Source: Bacillota bacterium (GTDB lineage: Bacteria; Bacillota; Clostridia; Saccharofermentanales; Fastidiosipilaceae). Taken from it: a stretch of DNA of 9,121 bases. Of this stretch, positions 1 to 6,818 are shown in pieces (positions within the stretch are counted from its first letter, which is position 1; every line of letters starts with the position of its first letter). The translations under genes were made by a program, and so were the position numbers. Where the stretch lies: contig JAEWGS010000099.1 of assembly GCA_023388205.1 (NCBI GenBank), positions 1-9,121 on the forward strand, read 5' to 3'. Under the pieces are notes generated by a model that was given only the letters and a program-made list of their open reading frames with translations, had not been told where the DNA came from and did no database searches.

Positions 1-1827
1 TCATTGATCGATCGCGTGTCGCGCGAAGCCGCACTGACACAGGCTTTTTGGCTGAGTTTTGCTGAGTTTTTGGCCTGGATTCTTCTGGGGACTGTGAGTG
101 TCGGTTACGGAGCTTGGTTTCGCGATAGTATTTCTTATATTTGCGAACGTGAAAATTTGTTGGGGATTTCGCGCATTTTCTTAAGGCGAGATATGCTCTT
201 CTTTACTCGCTTTAGTCCTGGGCAGATCATGACGCGTACGACCGACGATGGGAGCTCTTTGAGCACTATGTTGGAGTTTGGGAATTTGGCTCTGGCATCA
301 GCGACCATCGATACCACGCTCATTTTGATTTCCATCATCATTTATGTCGATTGGCGTTTGGCTTTGCTCAGTTTGTCGATGATCCCAATTTTCGCTTATG
401 TGTTTTATCGCAGTGGGAAGCGTTGGGACCATTTCTATGCGCGGCGGCAGGAGAGTCAGGATCGCTTGAACGATGAAGTGCTCGAAGTGGTATCGGGTGT
501 AAGGATGGTTCGAGCTTATCATCGTGAGAACTGTTTTATCGAGCGTTTTAGAGGCTTCAGTGAGGATTTTTGCAAGCAGAGCATCGCGTTGAAACAATGG
601 ACAGCCGCTTATATTTTCACCGAGCATGTCGTACAGATTTTTTTGAATGGTTTGCCCTTGGTGCTGGCCGTTTGGCTCAGCGAGCAGCATATTTTAACTG
701 CAGGGATGATCACCAGTTTCTTCTTGTATCAAGCCAGATTGAATTGGCCCTTGTTTGCCTGGGGTGAAACGTATTTGCACTATGTGGAGTCCAAAGCGGC
801 CGTCAAGCGGATTGACGAATTGGCTCATTCGAAAGAGGGTCTAGATGACGAACATGCGAGATGCTTGCCGCTTGAACCGCTGAAGCAAATTGAGTGGAAA
901 AATTATAGTTATAAGTGGCCCGTGCAAGAAGATAGCGAAGCAAGGGGGATTCACAATATTTCATTTGTGCTCAAAGCGGGACAAACCTTGGGGATCGTGG
1001 GGCCAGTTGGATCGGGTAAATCCACTTTGCTCAACCAATTGATTCGTCTTTGGCCCAAAGGCGAAGGTGAGATATTTTGGAATGATCAGCGCATTGAAGA
1101 CTGTGATAAGTTTGCGCTTCGGGATCAGATTGCCTACGTGCCGCAGATCAATTTCTTGTTTTCAGATACTGTGCGCAACAATGTTTTGCTGGCCGCGACG
1201 AATGAGGAACTCAAGCAAGATACCAAGCAATTAGAAGCGGCTTTGATGCGGGCCATTCGCGACGCGGACTTTGAGAAAGATTTAGAGCAGCTGCCGGATG
1301 GTCTTGACACATTGGCTGGGGAGAATGGCATCACTTTGTCCGGAGGACAAAAACAGCGTTTAGCCCTAGCGAGAGCGCTTTTTAAGCAAGCGCCTATCTT
1401 GATTTTGGATGACTGCTTATCTGCTGTCGACGGAACAACCGAAGCTCGGATTTTGGCGAATTTGAGAGAACAGCAGGAAGGACAGACCCGTTTGATTGCG
1501 GCGCACCGCCTTTCTGTAGTCAAAGAAGCAGACTTGATTTTGGTGCTACAAGACGGACAGTTGCTCGATTCAGGGACACATGAGTCCTTGATTCAAAGTT
1601 GTGACTGGTATCGGGAACAGTGCGTTTTGCAAGGCCTTATAGGCGCTTCGTCGCGAGCTGACGAAAACGTGCATTCGATCTCGAAGAACTTTGATGAGCC
1701 CGCTGAACCTTCTAAGTCCGAGTCTGGTGAATTCCCCGAATCTGAGCCCGCTGAATCCCCCGAATCCATGGGAGGCGAGACGCTTGCCGTGGGGGCACAA
1801 AATGATTCATATGAGGGAGGTCAGTGA
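1..1827 (+). CDS. ABC exporter half-transporter, degenerate-site subunit of heterodimer 1 (5' partial)
   Basis: This is a membrane-domain plus ATPase-domain fusion that would pair with the next gene to export a substrate across the cytoplasmic membrane. The frame is open to the window edge, so the true start lies outside. TTG at 4 is only the first possible start codon. Numbering from it, about five membrane segments are visible (roughly 13-37, 98-117, 118-136, 201-226, 231-252), so TM1 is missing. The ATPase domain has Walker A GPVGSGKS (333-340), Q-loop Gln381, signature LSGGQ (445-449), Walker B ILILDD with Asp470 where the catalytic Glu normally sits, and switch His501. Asp at that position is typical of the degenerate-site subunit in TM287/288-, BmrCD- or LmrCD-like heterodimers (family knowledge). 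After the ATPase domain comes a Pro/Glu/Ser-rich acidic tail (about 564-590), which is unusual. The stop lies one base before the partner gene, indicating an operon. Substrate unknown. Confidence 0.95.
   Translation, partial: SLIDRVSREAALTQAFWLSFAEFLAWILLGTVSVGYGAWFRDSISYICERENLLGISRIFLRRDMLFFTRFSPGQIMTRTTDDGSSLSTMLEFGNLALASATIDTTLILISIIIYVDWRLALLSLSMIPIFAYVFYRSGKRWDHFYARRQESQDRLNDEVLEVVSGVRMVRAYHRENCFIERFRGFSEDFCKQSIALKQWTAAYIFTEHVVQIFLNGLPLVLAVWLSEQHILTAGMITSFFLYQARLNWPLFAWGETYLHYVESKAAVKRIDELAHSKEGLDDEHARCLPLEPLKQIEWKNYSYKWPVQEDSEARGIHNISFVLKAGQTLGIVGPVGSGKSTLLNQLIRLWPKGEGEIFWNDQRIEDCDKFALRDQIAYVPQINFLFSDTVRNNVLLAATNEELKQDTKQLEAALMRAIRDADFEKDLEQLPDGLDTLAGENGITLSGGQKQRLALARALFKQAPILILDDCLSAVDGTTEARILANLREQQEGQTRLIAAHRLSVVKEADLILVLQDGQLLDSGTHESLIQSCDWYREQCVLQGLIGASSRADENVHSISKNFDEPAEPSKSESGEFPESEPAESPESMGGETLAVGAQNDSYEGGQ
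1695..1766 (+). repeat. In-frame direct repeats encoding the acidic Pro/Glu/Ser tail of the first exporter subunit
   Basis: The 13-mer TGAGCCCGCTGAA occurs at 1695-1707 and 1743-1755, 48 bases apart. The near-identical 15-mers TGAATTCCCCGAATC (1728-1742) and TGAATCCCCCGAATC (1752-1766) are 24 bases apart. Both offsets are multiples of three, so the reading frame is kept and the product repeats motifs such as EPAE and PES. I infer that the tail grew by short duplications. It lies outside the catalytic domain. Confidence 0.6.
1815..1820 (+). promoter_or_regulatory. Ribosome binding site of the second exporter gene
   Basis: GGGAGG lies 8 bases before the ATG at 1829. This fixes the start there and not at the in-frame upstream codon at 1691, which would overlap the previous gene by more than 130 bases. 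The site sits inside the last codons of the upstream gene, which fits translational coupling. Confidence 0.85.
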
Positions 1828-1828
1828 G

Positions 1829-3643
1829 ATGAGTCAGAACAAAACAGATGACAATATTCGTTTTTCAAAAGGGATGATTAAACGCCTTTGGAACTACACG
1901 AGACCGGTTAGACCACTTTTGTTTTGGGGAAGTTTTTTGAATCTCTTAGCTGTAGCAGGTACTTTGCTGACACCTTTTTGTATCAGCCAGATTCTGAATC
2001 ACTACACGGAAACACCCTCACAGATTCCTGTGATGTACTGGGTCTTGTTTTATGGATTGGGTATCTTGATTACTGGTTTGCTGTTGTTTTGGAGCTTCCG
2101 CATTTTGGGACGCTGTGCCGCACTGACAGCGCGCAACATTGAAAGGGAAGCTTTCGAACATCTACAACGTTTGCCTTTATCCTATTTTGATCACATGCCC
2201 GTCGGCACCGTCGTCAGTCGTGTCGTCCGCGATAGTTTGGTTTTAGAGAACCTTTATTCGACTTTTTTGTCGAATTTGGCCAAAGCGATTTTGCGCGTGA
2301 TCGGTGTGTGGGTGACGTTGTTCTTCTTAGATCGCATGTTGTTTTTGATTTCAATTGTGATCTTGCCGATCGCATCTTACAGTCTTTACACGTACCAAAA
2401 GAAGGTTAAGGAGGTTGAGATTCCTTATCGCAAGGCCTACGCAGAGCTTAGCGGCGTCGTTAATGAAGCGCTGCAAGGTGCGGAGATTGTCGCGGCGTTT
2501 AACCGGGCCGATCGAAAAGAGCAGCAGCTGATTGATGAGAGTGCAAAGACCGTCGAACTCGGCTTTCGCAAAGCTAAACTGTCCGCATTCTTCATCGATC
2601 CTTTTTTGGGCCTTTTGCGTAGCTTCATGTTTTTCTTGAGTTTGCTTTATTTCTTCGTCGCCAAAGGTCATTTAGGTTGGGTCGTTTCAGCGGGAACGGT
2701 GTATCTTTTCTTGGATTACACGGTGCAGCTGGTCGGAAATATTGAGAACTTGATTTGGAATCTGGGCGTTTTTCAGCGTTCGGCCGCGGCAGCGGATCAT
2801 GTTTTTGAACTCCTTGATGAAAAGACCGTCACGCATCGAGATGGGGAATTGGATCGCATCAAAGGCTCTGTGCGCTTGGATCATCTTTGTTTCCATTATG
2901 TGGAATCTCAACCCGTATTAAGAGACGTGTCGCTCGACATAGAAGAAAATACGACGGTTGCTTTTGTCGGGCGAACGGGATCGGGAAAGTCGACCTTGAC
3001 GAGTTTGCTCTTTGGTTTTTACGCGCCAGAGTCTGGGCATATCTATTTTGATGGCATGGATCAGCGCGATCTGCCGATTTACGCATTGAGAGAACAGATG
3101 GCCATTGTCTTACAAGAACCTTTTTTGTTTAAGGCTTCGCTGCACGACAATATTGCGCTTTATGATGAAAAGCTGACAGAAGAAAAGACAAGAGCGGCGT
3201 TGGAGGCCGTTGGCGGTGCTTCGATGATCAATAGAAGCCCGGAGGGGATGCAGCTTAAGATTGATGAAAAAGGAAGAAACTTGAGTCAAGGGGAACGCCA
3301 GCTCATCTCTTTTGCGCGAGCCTTGGTGAGAGATCCACGCATTTTGATTTTGGATGAGGCGACGAGTTCTATTGACACGGAAACGGAGCAGCAAATCCGG
3401 CGAGCCATTGAGGTTTTGGGTCAAGGGCGCACGATGATCATTGTTGCGCATCGCCTTAGTACGATTCAGGATGCGGATCAGATCTTTGTCTTAGAAAAAG
3501 GTAGAGTTGTGGAGCAAGGTCGACACGAGGAGCTGTTGGCGCAAAAGGGCTATTATGCAGAGATGGCGCGTCACCAGAAGATGGACGGTGAGGATCTGAG
3601 CGAAGATGACATTGGAGCGACATCGGGATCTTTGACGACGTGA
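1829..3643 (+). CDS. ABC exporter half-transporter, canonical-site subunit of heterodimer 1
   Basis: This 604-residue half-transporter has an N-terminal six-helix membrane domain (hydrophobic segments from about residue 30 to 305) and a C-terminal ATPase domain. The ATPase motifs are Walker A GRTGSGKST (381-389, Lys387), Q-loop Gln429, signature LSQGE (485-489), Walker B ILILDE with Asp509 and catalytic Glu510, and switch His541. An intact Glu with a non-canonical LSQGE signature is the expected complement of the upstream subunit: this chain supplies the hydrolysing Walker B, and the other chain supplies the canonical SGGQ. The start is set by GGGAGG 8 bases upstream, one base after the previous stop. 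The length is normal for the family. It is expected in the cytoplasmic membrane. Related exporters move drugs, lipids or peptides, but nothing here identifies the substrate. No obvious terminator follows the stop, so transcription may continue into the lipoprotein gene. Confidence 0.95.
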   Translation: MSQNKTDDNIRFSKGMIKRLWNYTRPVRPLLFWGSFLNLLAVAGTLLTPFCISQILNHYTETPSQIPVMYWVLFYGLGILITGLLLFWSFRILGRCAALTARNIEREAFEHLQRLPLSYFDHMPVGTVVSRVVRDSLVLENLYSTFLSNLAKAILRVIGVWVTLFFLDRMLFLISIVILPIASYSLYTYQKKVKEVEIPYRKAYAELSGVVNEALQGAEIVAAFNRADRKEQQLIDESAKTVELGFRKAKLSAFFIDPFLGLLRSFMFFLSLLYFFVAKGHLGWVVSAGTVYLFLDYTVQLVGNIENLIWNLGVFQRSAAAADHVFELLDEKTVTHRDGELDRIKGSVRLDHLCFHYVESQPVLRDVSLDIEENTTVAFVGRTGSGKSTLTSLLFGFYAPESGHIYFDGMDQRDLPIYALREQMAIVLQEPFLFKASLHDNIALYDEKLTEEKTRAALEAVGGASMINRSPEGMQLKIDEKGRNLSQGERQLISFARALVRDPRILILDEATSSIDTETEQQIRRAIEVLGQGRTMIIVAHRLSTIQDADQIFVLEKGRVVEQGRHEELLAQKGYYAEMARHQKMDGEDLSEDDIGATSGSLTT

Positions 3644-3680
3644 GCCTAATTCATAAAAAAATTGAAAAAACTGTGTCCGT

Positions 3681-3709
3681 GTGAAAGCTGCTCGCACAAG
3701 GAGTAAAAT
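3681..3709 (+). promoter_or_regulatory. Candidate sigma-70/sigma-A-type promoter for the lipoprotein gene
   Basis: A -35-like GTGAAA (3681-3686, 4 of 6 consensus positions) and a -10-like TAAAAT (3704-3709, 5 of 6) are separated by exactly 17 bases. Transcription would start near 3716, giving a leader of about 58 bases. This was found by eye in an A-rich gap, so chance similarity is possible. Confidence 0.45.
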
Positions 3710-3737
3710 AGTGGGCTAGTAAATAAAAAGATAAGGA

Positions 3738-3762
3738 GCTTTGCTCTTGCTATAGAGAAAGC
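3738..3762 (+). promoter_or_regulatory. Imperfect hairpin in the lipoprotein mRNA leader, abutting the ribosome binding site
   Basis: GCTTT (3738-3742) and CTCT (3744-3747) pair with AGAG (3754-3757) and AAAGC (3758-3762). This gives a 9-bp stem with one bulged G (3743) and a 6-base loop. The stem ends directly before AGGTG (3763-3767), the likely ribosome binding site. A second purine-rich stretch, AAGGAG (3733-3738), sits at the other foot of the stem. It could tune translation or mRNA stability. It has no T-tract, so it is not a terminator. Confidence 0.4.
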
Positions 3763-3767
3763 AGGTG
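3763..3767 (+). promoter_or_regulatory. Ribosome binding site deciding the lipoprotein start
   Basis: AGGTG lies 6 bases before the ATG at 3774. An in-frame GTG at 3765 overlaps this motif and has no well-spaced site of its own, since the upstream AAGGAG is 26 bases away. I therefore choose ATG 3774. Confidence 0.65.
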
Positions 3768-3773
3768 ATTCTG

Positions 3774-4886
3774 ATGAGAAGAACTTGGAATGATTTACAG
3801 AAACAAATTGGAGCGGCCGCCTTGAGCTTGGCCCTGGTTCTACCTGGGGCAGCCCTGCTGTCCGCATGTCGTTCGGGCCGCAGCGAGAGTGCGGAGCCCA
3901 GTCGCATCAAAACCACAGTGACGGCAAATTCGAGCGCGACGGTTCGCGGAGACCGAATTATCAACCCGAGAGCTTCATCGAGCAAAAAGAAGGCGGCGCC
4001 CGTACGCATTGTGACGCCCACGCCACAGCCACAGCCGCAACCACAAAATCCTGCTCCGGTGGAGCCCGACAATCGTAACGAAGAGACAGAGGCTCCTGCC
4101 GTCGAGCAACCGGAGCAGCCAGTACAGCCCGTACAGCCAGATAGCGATCAGGAACAGCCAGGCGCTGAGGATCCGGGTGCGAATCAACCACCGGTCGTCG
4201 ATCCGGATACGGAACAGCCAGGTGGCGGTGACGGAAACGGCGAAAATGGCGATACTCCGGAGGCGCCTCAACCCAATGAGACCTTGCCGGTTCTCGACGT
4301 GGATGCGCCAGAAGATGCAGAAACGGTACCGGAAACTGTGCCTGTGGATTTAGAGGATAAGAAGTTCGTTCCCAAGGACTACGGTGAACATATTCACAAA
4401 TATGTCTTGGAACTTGAAATTGGCACAGCTGGATCGAACTTGGCTTTGCTTAAGGCGACGCATGATTTCTTAGTTGAGATGCCCAAGAAAGACGAAGAGC
4501 TTTCGCAAGATCAAATCGAAGAGGTCGTCTATCCGGTGTATGAGCTCTTTAGCCAAGAGACGGATGAAATTAGTTTGGCTCAATATACGGAGATTCTCCA
4601 GACGCTGTACTTGAAGGCTTTGGATTTCTATGAGTATGAGAGCAAAAAAGACACGGATCCGGATCTGGAGTTTGAAGCAGAGCTCAAAGACGCGGCGATC
4701 GAGTTCCCGAAGCAGATGCCCGAACGCAAGACCTTTGATCGTATCTTTAAGCGCATCTCTGAAGTGACAGGTGTGCGCTTCCCGAAGGATAAAGAAGAAT
4801 TCCAAGAATGGAAAAAAGAAAAAGAAGCAGCCTCTCATGAAACAGAAGAAGCGACTCCGACCAAAGAGGAAGAGGTCAACTCCTAA
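3774..4886 (+). CDS. Predicted lipoprotein with long Pro/Gln/Glu-rich spacer, function unknown
   Basis: The product is 370 residues. Residues 1-32 form a lipoprotein signal peptide: basic start MRRTW, hydrophobic core about 12-29, and lipobox L29-S30-A31-C32, so Cys32 should be lipidated and anchor the mature protein on the outer face of the membrane. Residues about 50-75 are basic and Ser/Ala-rich. Residues about 80-190 are low-complexity and rich in Pro, Gln, Glu and Gly (for example PTPQPQPQPQ, EQPVQPVQP), which suggests an extended spacer through the cell wall. Residues about 196-350 are charged, acidic and look mainly helical. The end is a Glu-rich tail. I do not recognise the C-terminal region as a known family. 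The gene lies 130 bases after the first ABC pair on the same strand, with its own candidate promoter and a strong terminator 40 bases downstream. A role with the neighbouring exporter is inference from position only. A substrate-binding fold is not evident. Confidence 0.85.
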   Translation: MRRTWNDLQKQIGAAALSLALVLPGAALLSACRSGRSESAEPSRIKTTVTANSSATVRGDRIINPRASSSKKKAAPVRIVTPTPQPQPQPQNPAPVEPDNRNEETEAPAVEQPEQPVQPVQPDSDQEQPGAEDPGANQPPVVDPDTEQPGGGDGNGENGDTPEAPQPNETLPVLDVDAPEDAETVPETVPVDLEDKKFVPKDYGEHIHKYVLELEIGTAGSNLALLKATHDFLVEMPKKDEELSQDQIEEVVYPVYELFSQETDEISLAQYTEILQTLYLKALDFYEYESKKDTDPDLEFEAELKDAAIEFPKQMPERKTFDRIFKRISEVTGVRFPKDKEEFQEWKKEKEAASHETEEATPTKEEEVNS

Positions 4887-4926
4887 TCGTTCAAACCTTT
4901 AATAAAAGTTCGCGCTTCAAATAAAG

Positions 4927-4962
4927 AAGAAAGGCACAAGTCCGACGACTTGTGCCTTTCTT
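4927..4962. terminator. Bidirectional intrinsic terminator between convergent operons
   Basis: AAGAAAGGCACAAGTC (4927-4942) pairs perfectly with 4947-4962 around a 4-base loop CGAC, giving a 16-bp stem. The plus-strand 3' arm ends in CTTTCTT followed by TTA. The minus-strand read ends in CTTTCTTCTTTATTT. It lies 40 bases after the lipoprotein stop and 50 bases beyond the stop of the minus-strand exporter gene, so it can end both transcripts. Confidence 0.88.
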
Positions 4963-5012
4963 TTATGAGCCTCAGGGGGTGGTTCAAGCGAGCGCGTTTT
5001 TCTCAAACGAAT

Positions 5013-6818
5013 TTAGCTCAGTTGAACGGTTCCCATGTTGAGATCGTAATAGGTTCCTTTTTGGGCCATGAGTTCTTCGTGAGTGCCGCGTTCGATGATG
5101 ACGCCTTGCTCCAAGACCATGATGGCGTTCGCTGTTCTCACTGTGGAGAGGCGATGGGCGATCGCAAAGGTGGTTGCCTGCTTCATCAGATGGTCCATAC
5201 CCTGCTCAATGAGCTTTTCGGTACGGGTGTCGACGGAGCTGGTCGCTTCATCCAAAATGAGGACATAAGGACGGGCAATGGCGGCACGGGCAATGGCCAA
5301 AAGCTGGCGTTGTCCCTGAGAAAGATTGCTGCCATCTGGCAAAAGTTCGGTATCGTAACCTTTTTCAAGCTCGCTGATGAAATGATGGGCATGAGCTGAG
5401 CGTGCGGCTTCTTCGATCTCTTCATCACTCGCGTTGAGGCGACCAAAACGCAAATTCTCACGAATGCTGCCTTTGAACAAGTGCGTTTCTTGCAAAACCA
5501 TGGAGAGCCCACGGCGAAGATCCGCTTTTTTGATGCGTCGAATATCAATGCCGTCATATGTGATGAGACCGGCATCGATTTCGTAGAAACGATTGATGAG
5601 ATTGGTGATCGTTGTTTTCCCAGCACCGGTTGAGCCGACCAAGGCGATACGCTGTGTTGGATTTGCCCAGAGGGAAATATCTTTGAGGATGGGGTGACCT
5701 TCGACGTAAGAAAAGTCCACATTTTTGAAGATGATTTCACCGCGGATGGGGCGGCGTTCGATGGAGCCGTCCTCTTGAGGAATGAGCCAATACCCCGCTT
5801 CAGCGCGAACATCTCCGTCGTCAATCTCAGGTTTTTCCTTGAGGATTCGGTTGATGCGTTCGACGCCCGCCAAGGCCTGTGCCACGTTGTTAAAGAGCTG
5901 CGCAATATTTCCGATGGGTTGAGAGAAGTTGCGGCTCATCGATAAAAAGGTGATGAGCGCCCCGATATCGATATGGCCAGAGAGCGCTAGATAAGATCCC
6001 AAAAGGCCTAAAATCGCGTAGCTCACGTAACTGAAGTTCCCGAGAATGGGGAACAGTACGGTGGCGTAAGTTTGCGCTTTTGAGCTTGCAGCTTGAAGTT
6101 CCCGATTGATGTTTGCAAAGTCGGCGGAGGCCTCTTTTTCGTGCGTGTAAGCTTTGACGATCTTCTGACCTTCGACATACTCTTCGACGAACCCATTTAG
6201 ATCAGCGATTTTTTGTTGTTGAACGACAAAGAGCTCCGCGGATTTTTTGGCGACGAGTTTCGAGAGAAAGAAGGGGAAAAAGAGCAAAAGACAATTGACG
6301 AGCAGCAGCTGCCAGCTCAGGCTCAACATGATGATGAAAAAGACGACAATCTGCAACAAAGAAGAGATGATGCTGCTCCAAGTGTTGCCGTAGAATTCCT
6401 GAAGGCGATCGACATCGTTGGTGATCGTGCTCATCAGTTCGCCGTGACTGCTGCGATCAAAGAAAGGAATGGGCAGACTTTGCAAATGTTTGAAGATATG
6501 GCTGCGAAGTGAAGTGAGGATGTTTTGCGTCCCGTAGCAAAGGAGAAGATTCGCGATGTATTGCACTGCAGATGCAATGAGTACGACGCCGGGGATTGCG
6601 AGGATATAAGGGATGATGCGTTCCCAAGCGGCTCCTTCGGTCAAAAGGTTATAGACCGGACGTTGGAGCGTCATGACAGCAGATTGCAAAACGGTACAGA
6701 TGCCGATGAGGACCAGGGCGAAGAACATGCGTGTTTTTTCTTTGGCGAGCAAAGAAATCAATCTGCGGAAATTTTCCATGGACAAAGATGACGTGTAGTT
6801 TCCTTTTTGCTGACTCAT
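5013..6818 (-). CDS. ABC exporter half-transporter, canonical-site subunit of heterodimer 2
   Basis: This 601-residue half-transporter has six predicted membrane segments (about 30-52, 67-93, 149-165, 170-185, 252-278, 286-308) followed by an ATPase domain. The motifs are A-loop Tyr371, Walker A GSTGAGKT (395-402, Lys401), Q-loop Gln443, signature LSQGQ (499-503), Walker B LILDE with catalytic Glu524, and switch His555. The linker at about 330-360, between the membrane and ATPase domains, is longer than in heterodimer 1 and contains the charged stretch PQEDGSIERRP. The altered LSQGQ signature with an intact Glu marks the consensus-site subunit of a heterodimer; its partner is the gene just upstream. 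ATG overlaps the partner's TGA by four bases (ATGA), and AAAGGAG lies 10 bases upstream. Cytoplasmic-membrane export is expected. The substrate cannot be inferred. The gene ends 50 bases before a strong terminator. Confidence 0.96.
   Translation of the reverse strand: MSQQKGNYTSSLSMENFRRLISLLAKEKTRMFFALVLIGICTVLQSAVMTLQRPVYNLLTEGAAWERIIPYILAIPGVVLIASAVQYIANLLLCYGTQNILTSLRSHIFKHLQSLPIPFFDRSSHGELMSTITNDVDRLQEFYGNTWSSIISSLLQIVVFFIIMLSLSWQLLLVNCLLLFFPFFLSKLVAKKSAELFVVQQQKIADLNGFVEEYVEGQKIVKAYTHEKEASADFANINRELQAASSKAQTYATVLFPILGNFSYVSYAILGLLGSYLALSGHIDIGALITFLSMSRNFSQPIGNIAQLFNNVAQALAGVERINRILKEKPEIDDGDVRAEAGYWLIPQEDGSIERRPIRGEIIFKNVDFSYVEGHPILKDISLWANPTQRIALVGSTGAGKTTITNLINRFYEIDAGLITYDGIDIRRIKKADLRRGLSMVLQETHLFKGSIRENLRFGRLNASDEEIEEAARSAHAHHFISELEKGYDTELLPDGSNLSQGQRQLLAIARAAIARPYVLILDEATSSVDTRTEKLIEQGMDHLMKQATTFAIAHRLSTVRTANAIMVLEQGVIIERGTHEELMAQKGTYYDLNMGTVQLS

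Noticed and set aside
1691..1828. Longer N-terminus for the second exporter gene starting at 1691
   Set aside because: It would overlap the upstream gene by over 130 bases, adds a low-complexity Pro/Ser/Asn stretch, and has no ribosome binding site. ATG 1829 has GGGAGG at good spacing.
3679..3697. Weak hairpin GTGTG/CGCAC after the first exporter operon as a terminator
   Set aside because: Only five pairs including one G-T, a 9-base loop, and no T-tract after it; it also overlaps the candidate promoter.
3774..4886. Calling the lipoprotein an ABC substrate-binding protein
   Set aside because: The neighbours are exporters, which do not normally use such proteins, and the low-complexity spacer plus acidic helical end does not resemble that fold.
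5186..5905. 239-codon minus-strand frame inside the exporter gene
   Set aside because: A shifted-frame shadow of the real ABC gene; the product is Ser/Pro/Lys-rich with no domain.
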